From contig CBFFRP010000365.1 in the NCBI GenBank assembly GCA_965644295.1, forward strand, positions 124,001 through 188,000: DNA of 64,000 nucleotides, read 5' to 3'. Positions 10,542-21,565 of this stretch are shown piece by piece (the first letter of the stretch is position 1; every line of letters begins with the position of its first letter). This DNA comes from Paraphysomonas bandaiensis (taxonomy: Eukaryota; Chrysophyceae). The position numbers and the translations under genes are program-made. Under the pieces are notes generated by a model, which did not search any database, had not been told where the DNA came from, and was given only the letters and a program-made list of their open reading frames with translations.

Positions 10542-12354
10542 ATATTATATGACAATACTCTGTTCAACGAAGCTTGTATCTATAGTAGCATCTCTCGCAA
10601 ACAGTATATAATATTATGATTATTCGTTAATAATATGAGCTTAATGGAAACATTTTCAAGTTCTACCATCCACAGAACGACAATGCAACCGTCATCTGGT
10701 TTTTCAGTTATTCAATCTCCAAGTGTTATCATTAAGTCATTAAGTGGAGCGTACATTGTGCTACTGTCGTCACCGTTATTTTAACTTAGTGGGTGCTTCG
10801 TTAATATATTTTAGTGTTGGTAAAAATAGTGTGCATTGCTTAGTCTTAGAGTTAACATGTTGGTTGTAATGAGGTATGTATCCGAATGACCTCAGCAGGA
10901 TGAAGAATAGAAAATGGAAAACAAGTGAAGCAAGCCATAGTATTGCACTACACAAAAACATGAAAGTGTTAGAACGTGTGAACATTTGTTACATTAATTA
11001 TTATCGAGACCTATTTATACATTGATATTGCTTTCATTTGGAATTGTTGACTCGTACAACTTCATCTGTTTCATGAAACCATCATTAGGACATATAAACG
11101 GTCGAGCTCTCTTAACAAGCGCATATGCTTGCTTAAAGGAAATTCGATGAGCATACATAAGATATACGATACATATGGTTGCAGATCGTGACATTCCCAT
11201 ATGACAGTGTACAAGAACGGATCCACGTTGATCTATACACGACTGAATGAAACCAATACACTTCTCAAAATGTACATATAAATCCTCCTCTTCTACATCA
11301 TCAACTTCAACCACATGATAAATTAACTTTTCAACGAAGCGTGGCGAAGTATTCATACAGCAGCACACGTGGGTAATACCATGTGCTTGTAAAGACTCAA
11401 GTGACTCGGCAGCATACACTGGACCTATATACAACCGAGGAATAACCAATTGCATCGCACGAAAGTCTAGTGGTGAGTCCTCATTCGCAGACAGAGAAAG
11501 TTTCCTCGCTCTCGGCAGTGCTGTCAGCAGTCCACGGCGCCAAAGCATTAAATACAGCTCTTTCCCTACTGATTCAATTCGGTTATCCTTCTCTTTGCAT
11601 CCTACACGAAGACAAGCGTGCAAAGTGCGTGTTTCCTCGTCAGTAAATTCCATACACGTACTGTCTACTGCCACAAGAGTGGCCACGTATATATCTAAAT
11701 CTAAAGCATTGAATTCCGGTTCATAACGTAGCAACCTAGGAGGTGAGATGTCAAATACATAACTTCTAGTTGAAGATGATTCGTCTCTGTCATCACTATA
11801 TGGAGGGATGATGAAGCAAGTTTTGATACAATGAGGGTGTGAATACGCTCCGGAACTGCAGTACATTTGAGCGCACACATGTAATGACGGCTGTAATTCT
11901 ATTACTCGCTGCAGCAAAACTGTACACCCACTATGTTCATCTTTGCTTGTATCTATATGACGTGTATCACCAATTCCGAATGGGGGAATAAAAGTAACCA
12001 ATATATCACACGCAGGTATATTCTCCCATTTCTTAGCAACACTACGAATATTCATAAAAAATTGCGAATTACTTAGCGGTGGTGAGGTATTAAAGTCCAC
12101 TGTCTCACTAGCTAACCACGGGGCACCGTATATACGCAAGCCATGGATGGATACAAGACCTTCTTCAAGGTAATGTATATTGGGAGAGAGATTCTGAATT
12201 AGTCCTTTCGGGCATTGCTTTGCATCAGTTTCATCCATATCGGATAAACAATCCCTTTCAGTCTCTATTCTTGTTCCAGGTATAACAACTACACTTTCAT
12301 ATTTTCTCTCATGAGAGATTTTCATCAGATAATTATGACGATTAACACTCTCTT
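10240..12354 (+). repeat. Tandem duplication, unit 1 (2,115 bp)
   Basis: This unit and 12355-14469 have a constant offset of 2,115 bp and appear identical wherever I compared them, including all translated frames. It contains the 3' end of the cupin gene and the 3' three-quarters of the phosphatase fusion on the other strand. The junction at 12354/12355 has no obvious microhomology. Confidence 0.95.
11015..12325 (-). pseudogene. 5'-truncated copy of the metallophosphoesterase-DSP fusion
   Basis: Identical to residues 95-530 of the full gene at 13130-14722. The duplication junction lies 29 bp upstream of its first Met, and a TAA stop sits in frame directly at the junction, so the first 94 residues and the native promoter are gone. 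The catalytic phosphatase domain with HCHMGMSRS is complete, so a shortened enzyme could be made if transcribed from upstream sequence in the neighbouring copy. I class it as a probable pseudogene. Confidence 0.8.
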
Positions 12355-12656
12355 ATGGCTCTGTTAAAACAGAAGTGTTGGGTGCAGATGTGTCCAAAGG
12401 TGAAAAATTACAGATCGTGTTTAAGGCAGGATGTTTCAAAGGTGGATATCTTAATGGGGAGTACTGTATTATTGGAGAGGGGGTTGCACCTGGTTTCGAC
12501 TTCCGTGACTTTGGTTTCGTGGATGAGGATATGTTGCGGCAACGTGTGTCGGAGCAATCCTTTCACAAGTACAAACAGTTTATCAAACCTGATAGAAGAC
12601 GAAACTTTGATGACTACTACACAGAGAAGCGTGAGAGATCTGTTTCTGTGTGCTAG
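12355..12656 (+). pseudogene. 5'-truncated DUF985 cupin fragment
   Basis: Only the last 100 or so codons of the cupin gene are present, starting at the duplication junction and ending at the same stop. The HPEGGYF motif and the His-rich strand are missing, so the fold cannot form. An overlapping frame beginning with an ATG created at the junction is a shadow, not a gene. Confidence 0.9.
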
Positions 12657-14469
12657 ATATTATATGACAATACTCTGTTCAACGAAGCTTGTATCTATAG
12701 TAGCATCTCTCGCAAACAGTATATAATATTATGATTATTCGTTAATAATATGAGCTTAATGGAAACATTTTCAAGTTCTACCATCCACAGAACGACAATG
12801 CAACCGTCATCTGGTTTTTCAGTTATTCAATCTCCAAGTGTTATCATTAAGTCATTAAGTGGAGCGTACATTGTGCTACTGTCGTCACCGTTATTTTAAC
12901 TTAGTGGGTGCTTCGTTAATATATTTTAGTGTTGGTAAAAATAGTGTGCATTGCTTAGTCTTAGAGTTAACATGTTGGTTGTAATGAGGTATGTATCCGA
13001 ATGACCTCAGCAGGATGAAGAATAGAAAATGGAAAACAAGTGAAGCAAGCCATAGTATTGCACTACACAAAAACATGAAAGTGTTAGAACGTGTGAACAT
13101 TTGTTACATTAATTATTATCGAGACCTATTTATACATTGATATTGCTTTCATTTGGAATTGTTGACTCGTACAACTTCATCTGTTTCATGAAACCATCAT
13201 TAGGACATATAAACGGTCGAGCTCTCTTAACAAGCGCATATGCTTGCTTAAAGGAAATTCGATGAGCATACATAAGATATACGATACATATGGTTGCAGA
13301 TCGTGACATTCCCATATGACAGTGTACAAGAACGGATCCACGTTGATCTATACACGACTGAATGAAACCAATACACTTCTCAAAATGTACATATAAATCC
13401 TCCTCTTCTACATCATCAACTTCAACCACATGATAAATTAACTTTTCAACGAAGCGTGGCGAAGTATTCATACAGCAGCACACGTGGGTAATACCATGTG
13501 CTTGTAAAGACTCAAGTGACTCGGCAGCATACACTGGACCTATATACAACCGAGGAATAACCAATTGCATCGCACGAAAGTCTAGTGGTGAGTCCTCATT
13601 CGCAGACAGAGAAAGTTTCCTCGCTCTCGGCAGTGCTGTCAGCAGTCCACGGCGCCAAAGCATTAAATACAGCTCTTTCCCTACTGATTCAATTCGGTTA
13701 TCCTTCTCTTTGCATCCTACACGAAGACAAGCGTGCAAAGTGCGTGTTTCCTCGTCAGTAAATTCCATACACGTACTGTCTACTGCCACAAGAGTGGCCA
13801 CGTATATATCTAAATCTAAAGCATTGAATTCCGGTTCATAACGTAGCAACCTAGGAGGTGAGATGTCAAATACATAACTTCTAGTTGAAGATGATTCGTC
13901 TCTGTCATCACTATATGGAGGGATGATGAAGCAAGTTTTGATACAATGAGGGTGTGAATACGCTCCGGAACTGCAGTACATTTGAGCGCACACATGTAAT
14001 GACGGCTGTAATTCTATTACTCGCTGCAGCAAAACTGTACACCCACTATGTTCATCTTTGCTTGTATCTATATGACGTGTATCACCAATTCCGAATGGGG
14101 GAATAAAAGTAACCAATATATCACACGCAGGTATATTCTCCCATTTCTTAGCAACACTACGAATATTCATAAAAAATTGCGAATTACTTAGCGGTGGTGA
14201 GGTATTAAAGTCCACTGTCTCACTAGCTAACCACGGGGCACCGTATATACGCAAGCCATGGATGGATACAAGACCTTCTTCAAGGTAATGTATATTGGGA
14301 GAGAGATTCTGAATTAGTCCTTTCGGGCATTGCTTTGCATCAGTTTCATCCATATCGGATAAACAATCCCTTTCAGTCTCTATTCTTGTTCCAGGTATAA
14401 CAACTACACTTTCATATTTTCTCTCATGAGAGATTTTCATCAGATAATTATGACGATTAACACTCTCTT
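12355..14469 (+). repeat. Tandem duplication, unit 2 (2,115 bp)
   Basis: Second, directly adjoining copy of 10240-12354. It supplies the 3' part of the intact phosphatase fusion (whose 5' end lies outside, up to 14722) and a headless cupin gene. Apparent full identity means either a very recent duplication, gene conversion or an assembly error. Confidence 0.95.
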
Positions 14470-14722
14470 CGTAACTTAATAGTTGCATCGGATTTCCAGT
14501 CATGATCAGTATATCGCCTTCTGGAAATCGACTGAGATGCTCATCCAAGTGAATGGATGTGTTGCTGTTGACTCTGTATGTTGGAGAGTCTCTCATTAGT
14601 ATGACTCTTACAGGACCCCCTTCACCATATACTACACACGAACTGCATCCCTCTGGGAAGACAGGGAGGGAATGAGATGATGGAGAAGAGTGTTTTACCA
14701 TCAATGATTTAAGCCACTGCAT
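13130..14722 (-). CDS. Pseudo-metallophosphoesterase fused to dual-specificity phosphatase
   Basis: Single exon, 530 residues. Residues about 35-260 align by eye with the MPPED1/2 (UPF0046) metallophosphoesterase family: FPEGDILIMTGN, IHYLEEGLVSIHGLRIYGAP, NIPACDILVTFIPPFG, QPSLHVCAQMY. The metal ligands appear lost: TGD is TGN (75-77), the GNHD/E loop is PGTRI (110-114), THGPP is TFIPP (205-209) and the final GxIH is AQMY. Residues about 387-520 form a dual-specificity phosphatase, beginning LVIPRLYIGPVYAA, with a VEVDD acid loop and an intact CX5R signature HCHMGMSRS at 467-475. So it should be an active Ser/Thr/Tyr-type phosphatase with a catalytically dead N-terminal module that may bind substrate. 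The C-terminal three-quarters lies in the tandem duplication; the 5' end is unique. Confidence 0.8.
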   Translation of the reverse strand: MQWLKSLMVKHSSPSSHSLPVFPEGCSSCVVYGEGGPVRVILMRDSPTYRVNSNTSIHLDEHLSRFPEGDILIMTGNPMQLLSYEESVNRHNYLMKISHERKYESVVVIPGTRIETERDCLSDMDETDAKQCPKGLIQNLSPNIHYLEEGLVSIHGLRIYGAPWLASETVDFNTSPPLSNSQFFMNIRSVAKKWENIPACDILVTFIPPFGIGDTRHIDTSKDEHSGCTVLLQRVIELQPSLHVCAQMYCSSGAYSHPHCIKTCFIIPPYSDDRDESSSTRSYVFDISPPRLLRYEPEFNALDLDIYVATLVAVDSTCMEFTDEETRTLHACLRVGCKEKDNRIESVGKELYLMLWRRGLLTALPRARKLSLSANEDSPLDFRAMQLVIPRLYIGPVYAAESLESLQAHGITHVCCCMNTSPRFVEKLIYHVVEVDDVEEEDLYVHFEKCIGFIQSCIDQRGSVLVHCHMGMSRSATICIVYLMYAHRISFKQAYALVKRARPFICPNDGFMKQMKLYESTIPNESNINV

Positions 14723-15135
14723 GGCTGGATTGTATCAATATGATATGTGTAATCTATGGGGTGTTAGTGTGTAGATCTGCATGGTCATGTACAGTACAGC
14801 TGTGTGTTCTACGTGCGTTCGTTTAGCGTGCTCAGAGAACAGTGAGGATGAGGAAAACTCCAAGATATTTGTATCAAGATATACAAAATACGAGGTTTTA
14901 TACACGTAATCCTACAGCAATACAGTGTATGTTAAGGAGTAGTCCAGCTAAAACTCCTGATAAACTCATTGCTTGTACTGCTGTATATGTGTGTATGTGG
15001 TATCTACTACTGCGTACAGGAGGTTGTATATATAACCTCAGTGTACTCAAGATATATATATATAGAGAGCCTATAACCACAACAGAGTTAAGACTATATA
15101 ATTCTATTCCAATTATTAGATTTTTATTATCAGAT
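14723..15135. promoter_or_regulatory. Divergent promoter region with TACTGCTGTATA
   Basis: Lies between the phosphatase fusion (minus) and the Mpo1-like gene (plus). It carries TACTGCTGTATA at 14976-14987, about 150 bp before the Mpo1-like start, plus a related CTACAGCAATACAG at about 14922. The presence of this recurring upstream motif argues that 14842-15135, although an open frame, is 5' flank and not coding. Confidence 0.5.
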
Positions 15136-15684
15136 ATGGGAAAGAAAAGCGAGAATTGGAGTCGTTATTTCTTGCTGGAGTGTCTAGCACTGGCTATCTA
15201 CATGTCAGCCCCTTTCATTGATATGTATGTCAATAATGGTCCACCAGCAGACACTAAACCATTTTCTACATTTGATGATTTTTATCCATTTTATTTAACT
15301 CAACATGCGGATGTTACGTGTCGTAGATTGCATTTTATTGGAACTTCTATTGTAATATTCATGGCGTTGGAAGACATAAGGATTGCTCTCTCTATCCTTC
15401 CTGCTGGTTTACTGGGTATGGGACTAGTGAAGCTATTAATGCACATTCCACATGGTGGTTTTGAAATGGCTGCCCTTGTCTCGATGTTTTTGAGCTGCTC
15501 GTACTCTCTGACGAAGGATTGGCGCAAAGGCGTTTCGTGTATTCTTGTTGGATACGCTTTCGCATGGGTAGGTCACTTCTTTTTTGAAATGAACAATCCC
15601 GCGACTTTTATTTATCCCACATACAGTTTGTTAAGTGATTTTAAACTGTGGTTTGAAATCGCCTCAGGGATCAGAGAATTCTAA
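15136..15684 (+). CDS. Mpo1 / DUF962 family membrane protein
   Basis: Single exon, 182 residues from the ATG at 15136. The frame stays open upstream to about 14842, but family similarity begins just after this Met, and the upstream stretch holds the promoter-type motif. Diagnostic features are DDFYPFYLTQHADVTCRRLH, then FIGTS, hydrophobic helices, a central GLVKLLMHIPHGGFE, and the C-terminal GHFFFEMNNPATF followed by YPTYSLLSDFKLWFE. These match the DUF962/YGL010W family; yeast Mpo1 is an ER iron-dependent dioxygenase in fatty-acid alpha-oxidation during phytosphingosine breakdown. About four membrane segments are visible. Family membership is solid; the exact substrate here is inferred from the yeast enzyme. 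Confidence 0.88.
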   Translation: MGKKSENWSRYFLLECLALAIYMSAPFIDMYVNNGPPADTKPFSTFDDFYPFYLTQHADVTCRRLHFIGTSIVIFMALEDIRIALSILPAGLLGMGLVKLLMHIPHGGFEMAALVSMFLSCSYSLTKDWRKGVSCILVGYAFAWVGHFFFEMNNPATFIYPTYSLLSDFKLWFEIASGIREF

Positions 15685-16337
15685 GTTTGGCATTGTGCAC
15701 ATCGCCTAGCACACGACCAGGACAGAGTATCTACTTCGTAGTTATATCCATTGCGTTAATGTTTCAGTTTCAGATGATCAAATAGAAATAGAATCGCGGA
15801 AGAAATGTTATAGTTAATAATAAGTAAAGTAGTCTTTTAAATAAAGGTTGTAATCGTCGGTTTTAGGTATGTAGGTATTGTTAGTGTAAATGTATACCAG
15901 GATTGCGTAAAAATTTGTTGGTATGAAAGCACATTTCTCTTACTATTAGTAGTTCATCATGACACTTGACAGAATATATGGTTGCAGCTAAATGAGTACG
16001 CAGTAAATCTATGTACTCGTAGTAGCTGGAGAGATGTAGTTCTGTCTTCTGTCGTCATTCGTAATCAACAAAAGTACTGATGTTGTAAACTTGATACATA
16101 TGGGTACAACGAATTCTATAAAATAGTTGTTATTATATTAGCAAACTACAGATTACTTGTGTATATAATATATAAATCTATCAGAGTATTATCGTCCACT
16201 GTTTCAATAGAACCTCGCCTGCCAGATCATTTCTCTTAGCATCAAATCATTCAATCATTTATGCATTAAGCTATCAAGGGCGTCGACTCCACCGATATCC
16301 TGTGGTACATATTGAATATGAATGGCAAGTCAAAGTG
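15685..16337. other. Convergent 3' intergenic region
   Basis: AT-rich DNA between the 3' ends of the Mpo1-like gene and the TKL kinase, including AATAAA-like signals near 15830-15845. No coding exon or repeat recognised. Confidence 0.5.
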
Positions 16338-17327
16338 CTATGAGTATAGTAAAACCTCAGTATGTTTGGAGTCTGGAAGAGAGTCTGATATCGCGATCAG
16401 CTCATCTACAATCGTTGTAAAATCTGGGCGATCGTGACCATTCTGATCCCTACAGCATAGTAATTCATGGCAAAAATAAATAAAAAGCAACAGCAAATTA
16501 CCACGCGCTCTGTATGAGGCGAGAGCATCGTGGAGGGATGGAACCGGACAGCCGAGGTCTTGACCCACTCATTACCTTCTGCCGAATGTCCGCAATCTCC
16601 TGCATGTAGAACGGTATCTCGCCCGAAAGAATCTCCCAAAAGAGTATACCATAGGCATATACATCTACAGATTTATTGTAGGATTTATTTTGAAATAATT
16701 CTGGCGCCATATAGGCAGGGGTGCCCGCTTGAGTATTGGTATTTTTCACCAGCCCAAAATCACATATTTTAGCAGCGCCGTTAAACGCCATCAGAACATT
16801 GAGTGATTTCAGGTCCCTGTGAATAATAGCTGGTTTAAGGGAGTGAAGATACTCCATTGCAGATGCTACATCCAGCTAAGCATATCGAGTCAAATAGACT
16901 ACAATGGCAAAATACACATACCGCTATTCTAATACAATCACTCTCGGAGTAGTTCACGCGTTCTACGTGAAGCAAATGATACAGTGAATCTTGACATAAT
17001 TCCATCACAAAGCAGAGATTAGGGGGGACCATACATGCACCAAGAAATGACACAATATTCGAGTGATTCAACTTGCTCATAACAAGTAGCTCGTCAAGAT
17101 ACTCCTGTTTCAACTTCTCATCCACTCTATTATATAAATGATAATTTGATCAGTAATATAATATATTTAAACCTTGGATCGAAGAGTGTTTTCAATGCAA
17201 CAGGCTTATCTTTGAACCATCCCTTGTATATAACCCCCACACCTCCACCGCCTATTCTCTCACCTAATTCAATATCTCTTTCGAAATCAAGATGATTCCA
17301 TCCATCATCTTCTTTACTATCAGTCAT
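16338..17327 (-). CDS. TKL-type (Raf/CTR1-like) protein kinase
   Basis: Four exons, 17327-17173, 17126-16922, 16875-16502 and 16449-16338, give 281 residues, essentially a bare kinase domain. Visible motifs: glycine loop GERIGGGGVGVIYKG (about 22-36), ATP-binding Lys46 in VALK, hydrophobic-spine stretch HSNIVSFLGA, catalytic loop HRDLKSLN with Asp140, DFG at 158-160, and TPAYMAPELF. The end reads WDQNGHDRPDFTTIVDEL, the usual lobe-closing Arg motif. All catalytic residues are present, so it should be active. HRDLKSLN is closer to the TKL/Tyr-kinase-like group than to typical Ser/Thr kinases. The wording of the glycine loop and LDELLVMSKLNHSNIV recalls the large TKL families of stramenopiles, from memory. 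No regulatory domain is attached. Confidence 0.9.
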
Positions 17328-17836
17328 TTGAATGAATCGTAGTGTGATATAGCTCAGCACCTGTGCTTTATGCTCCTTTCAACAGATGCAGTTGTCTATG
17401 AGCCTATATGTATAGAGAATATCGTATGTGCAGCTCCCATCATATCGTACTATTCTGGTATAGATATCCGGATATCTGGCGCAAATAAATAGAGAAAATT
17501 TCTCATTTTCCCCCATGAAGAGGGATTTTCCCTCTATGAGATAAAAAACATAGATTTTAGGCTGTAAATTACACACATTTTGTGATACCGTTTATTTCCT
17601 CGCTCTCTGTATGCAGCCATACAGCAGGCAGTATATGGCTGTATGTATGAAACTGATATATATAACCAGCACATGTATACATACATTAATAGACGGCACC
17701 CTGTAGAGATCACTGTCGACTTCATCCTACTATATGCTCTATATATGCCGTAGCAGATAATCAAACATGCAGTGTTGAGTAGAGGCTGATCATATACACA
17801 CATACATACACACATATATACATACATATCTGAGTA
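17328..17836. promoter_or_regulatory. Divergent promoter, kinase and coiled-coil genes
   Basis: About 500 bp between two divergent genes. It holds ATACAGCAGGCAGTATAT at 17619-17636, a variant of the recurring ACAGCAGTA upstream motif, some 200 bp before the coiled-coil gene, and a short ACATACACACAT-type microsatellite just before that start. The open frames here (17379-17576 and 17534-17827, minus) have no support. Confidence 0.45.
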
Positions 17837-18781
17837 ATGGACAATGAGGGGGATGTTGAGGGTGAAGAAAAGAAGAAATGGCTTATAAAACTACCATCTA
17901 ATGAAGAAGAAGAAGAAAAACAAGTATGTGAAGAATGTGAACAGAAGAATTATATTATTGAGCAGTTACAAGAGGAGTTAGAGAGTGAGCGGAAGGCTAT
18001 GGAAGAAACCATTCGAATGGTTGAGAAATTAGAATCAGATCATAAAGCTCAAATTCAAGAATTGAAACATACATTAAATTTTGAGAAAGATAAAGTTGTT
18101 TCACTAGAGAGATCTTTACATGAAGAACGTAAAGCTCGGATGCAAGAAATTTATAAGCAAGATCGTCAGTCCAAAGATTTTGACTACATTCAGAAGGATT
18201 ATGAAAAGGTCAATATTATGAATCAAGGAATGTCTGAAGAATACGAGGCTCTTAAAAATGAGAATATTGCACTTGCAGAGGCGGCGCGTCAATTGCAAGA
18301 AAACAGAAGTTCAATTCTATTGGAGCTACAAAGGTACGAAGAACAAGTTGCTGAGCTGGAGGTCACAAACACGGATCTACGCAAGCGATTGTATGATGCG
18401 GAGGTCAGCAGGGATACTTTTGAGGTTAAGTGCGAAAGATTAAAGAGCAGGATCGATGCGTATAAAACTGGAAATGTTGATTCCAACAAAATGAAAAGCA
18501 AGTCCAGTGGGTCCTCGTTGGGACCTTTGAGATCGTACCATAAGGTAAATAGATTGCGTAGCCGCTATCGTGAATGGCAGTGTAATGTGTTTTGTATGTA
18601 ACAGAGGTGGCCCAACGAAGATAGCCAAATATCACACCATAGTTTTAACAGTTATAGTACGGGAAGTTCCAGTAGAATATCTGAACTTAGTGCATTGTCT
18701 GTGATACGAAACTTCAACAAAGATCCACGCACTATAAGGGATAGCAAGGCGAGGGCACCGGGCTTATGGCCAGTGAAGTAA
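17837..18781 (+). CDS. Coiled-coil protein of unknown function
   Basis: Two exons, 17837-18544 and 18605-18781, joined in phase 0, give 294 residues. Residues about 45-215 are one long heptad-patterned coiled coil (LQEELESERKAMEETIRMVE, EYEALKNENIALAEAARQLQ, YEEQVAELEVTNTDLRKRL). An acidic N-terminus with EEEEEKQVCEECEQKN carries a lone CxxC. The tail is Ser-rich and ends ARAPGLWPVK. No enzymatic or membrane feature is seen. Such proteins are often scaffolds at centrosomes, basal bodies or vesicles, but nothing here specifies a role. The second exon was not obvious from open frames alone; its donor is followed closely by a stop in the unspliced reading. Confidence 0.8.
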
Positions 18782-19477
18782 TAGTTATGGACTCGATATC
18801 CTTCGTGTGAACTATAGATAAGTGTATATGTGCTACTTGTTTAATGTAAGAATTGTGTTTATCTATGACTCAGTAGAGTATGGCACATGATCATAGAGCT
18901 GAGAAGACAATAACAAATATACAACTTGAGAAGGTGTACCGGTTTACAGCACTGCACTCTTCTCACTTTTCATGTTGTAAGCACACGGTATCATCGACTT
19001 TGCACTGCAATCAAAGTATTTAATTTGATACACTTAGTAGCTAGCTAGTAATAGTATTTAAAATAATAGTGAACAAAATATTGATCAAATGCCAAAACAA
19101 TCCTACTAGCTCTACTAAATATTCTTTCAACCTTATTGGTTATAGGTGGTGACATGCAAGTGCTTCATGCTGTGGTACCGAATTTGCTTGTTAAGGTTGC
19201 GATGCATGTTACCATTAAACATTTAACATGTGCTGTTTTGGGATTCTGAAGTAAACCCTCACTGTCGTGCGTCATCATCTTCTTCCTCATTGACTAAAAG
19301 ACCAAAAATATTTTAATTGGATCTTAATCGACATTAAAGACCAGTAATACAAGCATTACATAAGCCACGTTGCGCTACAATTAATGTCTCTATTGTACTA
19401 CGCTGTCAACAGGAAATATTGTATTCCAAAACTTTACTTTGTATTAAGACAATACGGAAAATATTTACTCCTACTTA
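18782..19477. other. Convergent 3' intergenic region
   Basis: About 700 bp between the 3' ends of the coiled-coil gene and the TRIM-like gene. AT-rich, no exon, repeat or RNA gene recognised. Confidence 0.5.
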
Positions 19478-21565
19478 TTAAATATTTCCCCATAACTTCC
19501 ACCCAAATATATTAATAAGACAGAAACTGCTGCCTGTGGAGGAGCTCTTCAATTCCAGTCGAACTGCCGAAACTGGACCAATCGCCCTACACTCATCTTC
19601 TGTTAAGCGGATGGTCCACGCGAGGTCCTTTGCAATTTCAACCCAAGTTGGCGTAGCGGTAAACGGGAGCCATTCTATTTAAAGGGGAGGAGTAACTGAC
19701 GACGCCGTACATGACATGACGAACACCTACCTTGGTCACCACGAGATGGTCGATAAAACAAACGGTACGACTCCGCTTTTCTGTTGACCAAGTTGATGTG
19801 ACTGATCAAGCAGCACTTGTCCACAAGACCTACACCACATAATCATCACGACAACAGCACTCACAAAATGCAAATATATATTCGCAGGTCAATCATTAAA
19901 GTCAACTCAAAATTACCTAATTCGACAGATTCATCATTGACATCGGAACCCGCAGAGGCTTGTTTCGATGTTTTCCATTTTGTTTCTCTGTTCCCAGTTC
20001 GGAGGTTATCTGGTCCGTAGGAAGATGTCAATCCAGACAGATGAGATGCTGAAGCCTTCAATATGCCTCCAGCATCCTCTCCCCATAAAGTAATTTCTGG
20101 CCCTCTTGTTGCCATCAATGGTGAAAACTCAACATGTTCACCGTCAACTAATGCCTCCACAAGCATCCCTGTGATGCATGATGACATCACTTCAACTGTC
20201 CAAACACCTTCTCGAAACGACATAGAGAACGGCAGAAGTTTTATGGGGCCGTTGGAGTCCCCCTGTGAACTCACATCACAGAGTTGCACGGACACTTGAG
20301 GGCGTCCACCTGCCCCTCTTGTTATCAACTCACCACTATAGTTTCGCATCGTGAGTTTGAATATGCAATGCCAAGTGAGCTGAGGGGTCAAGTCCAGCGC
20401 AGTTTGCGATAGCTCACACCGCGAGGGGTGGGGAGTGGAGTGGTCACGTATTACCCCTATATTAGGCACTAAGTTCTGAACAGTAGCTAGGGTAGCACCT
20501 TCGAATAGCAGATCTGGTAACGTATGAGGTATAGTGTCTAGTTGTGCTGAAAGGAGAACTTCCATGTGATTTCTAATTTCTTCCCCCACTACCAGGGTTT
20601 GAAGTGGAGAAGCGTGTGCGAGAGTGCTATCTGCATACTTCACGGATAAACGAGCATTGTGAATGTCCTTCCGTAGGGACGAAATCTGGTTATGTAGTTT
20701 GCGGTCTTTAATATTATATAATCTGTCCAGCGCATGCTTCAACTCATTCTCCCTGATTTATATGACGTCTCAACTGAAATCAAGAAACAGATGGTCGAAC
20801 TTACCTTTCTCGCAGGGCATGGTGCAGTGAGTCGAAGGTATTATGCAAAGATTCAGACATTGTTCGATGCTGATGTTCTAATTGCTGCTTGATATCATCT
20901 ATACTATCAGTCTCGGCCTCAAATGTGTCATAAGTCTGTTTCACTGCCTCCACTCGTTTACTGATATCTTCACTCTCGACAGTTATCCCATCTTCAATAG
21001 TTCTTCTAGTGTGTTCATGATGTTCGTACACAGCACACGTCAAGCAGATTGCCGCACGGCATTCACAGCAATATACTTCCAATAATTCTGTCGGGTGTTT
21101 CGGACACATGAAGTTATCTTGTGTACGAACTTTAGAGCTAATAAATTCATCCATTGGTACCAGCTCATGACTTCGTAGAGCTTTCAATTGCCCATGCTGA
21201 ACTTTACATTCTTCACACAATAAAGAGCAACTTTCATCACACTGAAGACACTTCCATACAGATATATTTGAATCACAGTTCTCACATGAGAGCTTCACAT
21301 TCTTTAATTCCTCTTTTCTCTTAATATCCAGTAATCTAATACAAGCAAAATCATCTTGTAGTCCAGGAATACCGCATTCATCCAGTTGAGTAGATATATT
21401 GCATAGAGGGCATATAATACAGTTACCTTCTGCTTCTTGTGCTAACAGCAGACAACACCCTGTACAATAACTATGCAAACAATCAAGAACTTTTGGTCGT
21501 TTATCACTATCTTTTAACTCAAATGTATTGTTACATTTGAAGCAAATTGATATTTCATCACTCAT
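19478..21565 (-). CDS. TRIM-like RBCC protein (RING, two B-boxes, coiled coil)
   Basis: Four exons, 21565-20805, 20752-19917, 19829-19731 and 19674-19478, give 630 residues. The start MSDEISICFKC was chosen because the RING begins immediately after; in-frame Met codons also occur upstream. RING: CFKC, then CLHSYCTGC and CPLC (residues 8-60). B-box 1: CENC to CEEC near 105-140. B-box 2: CPKHPTELLEVYCCECRAAI, then CLTCAVYEHHEH near 165-205. A coiled coil spans about 210-330. Around 390-500 a stretch including WTVEVMSSCITGMLVEALVD, then GEHVEFSP, looks like a filamin-type immunoglobulin repeat. The last two exons encode WLPFTATPTWVEIAKDLAWT, then IRLTEDE, and end in WGNI; I do not recognise this end. 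By architecture it is probably a ubiquitin E3 ligase. No NHL or SPRY domain is present. Confidence 0.85.

Noticed and set aside
12355-12726. 123-codon frame that starts exactly at the duplication junction
   Set aside because: It is the wrong frame over the cupin fragment; the same frame occurs in the intact cupin gene as a shadow.
14842-15135. N-terminal extension of the Mpo1-like protein
   Set aside because: The frame is open, but family similarity starts at the 15136 Met and the stretch holds the promoter-type TACTGCTGTATA motif.
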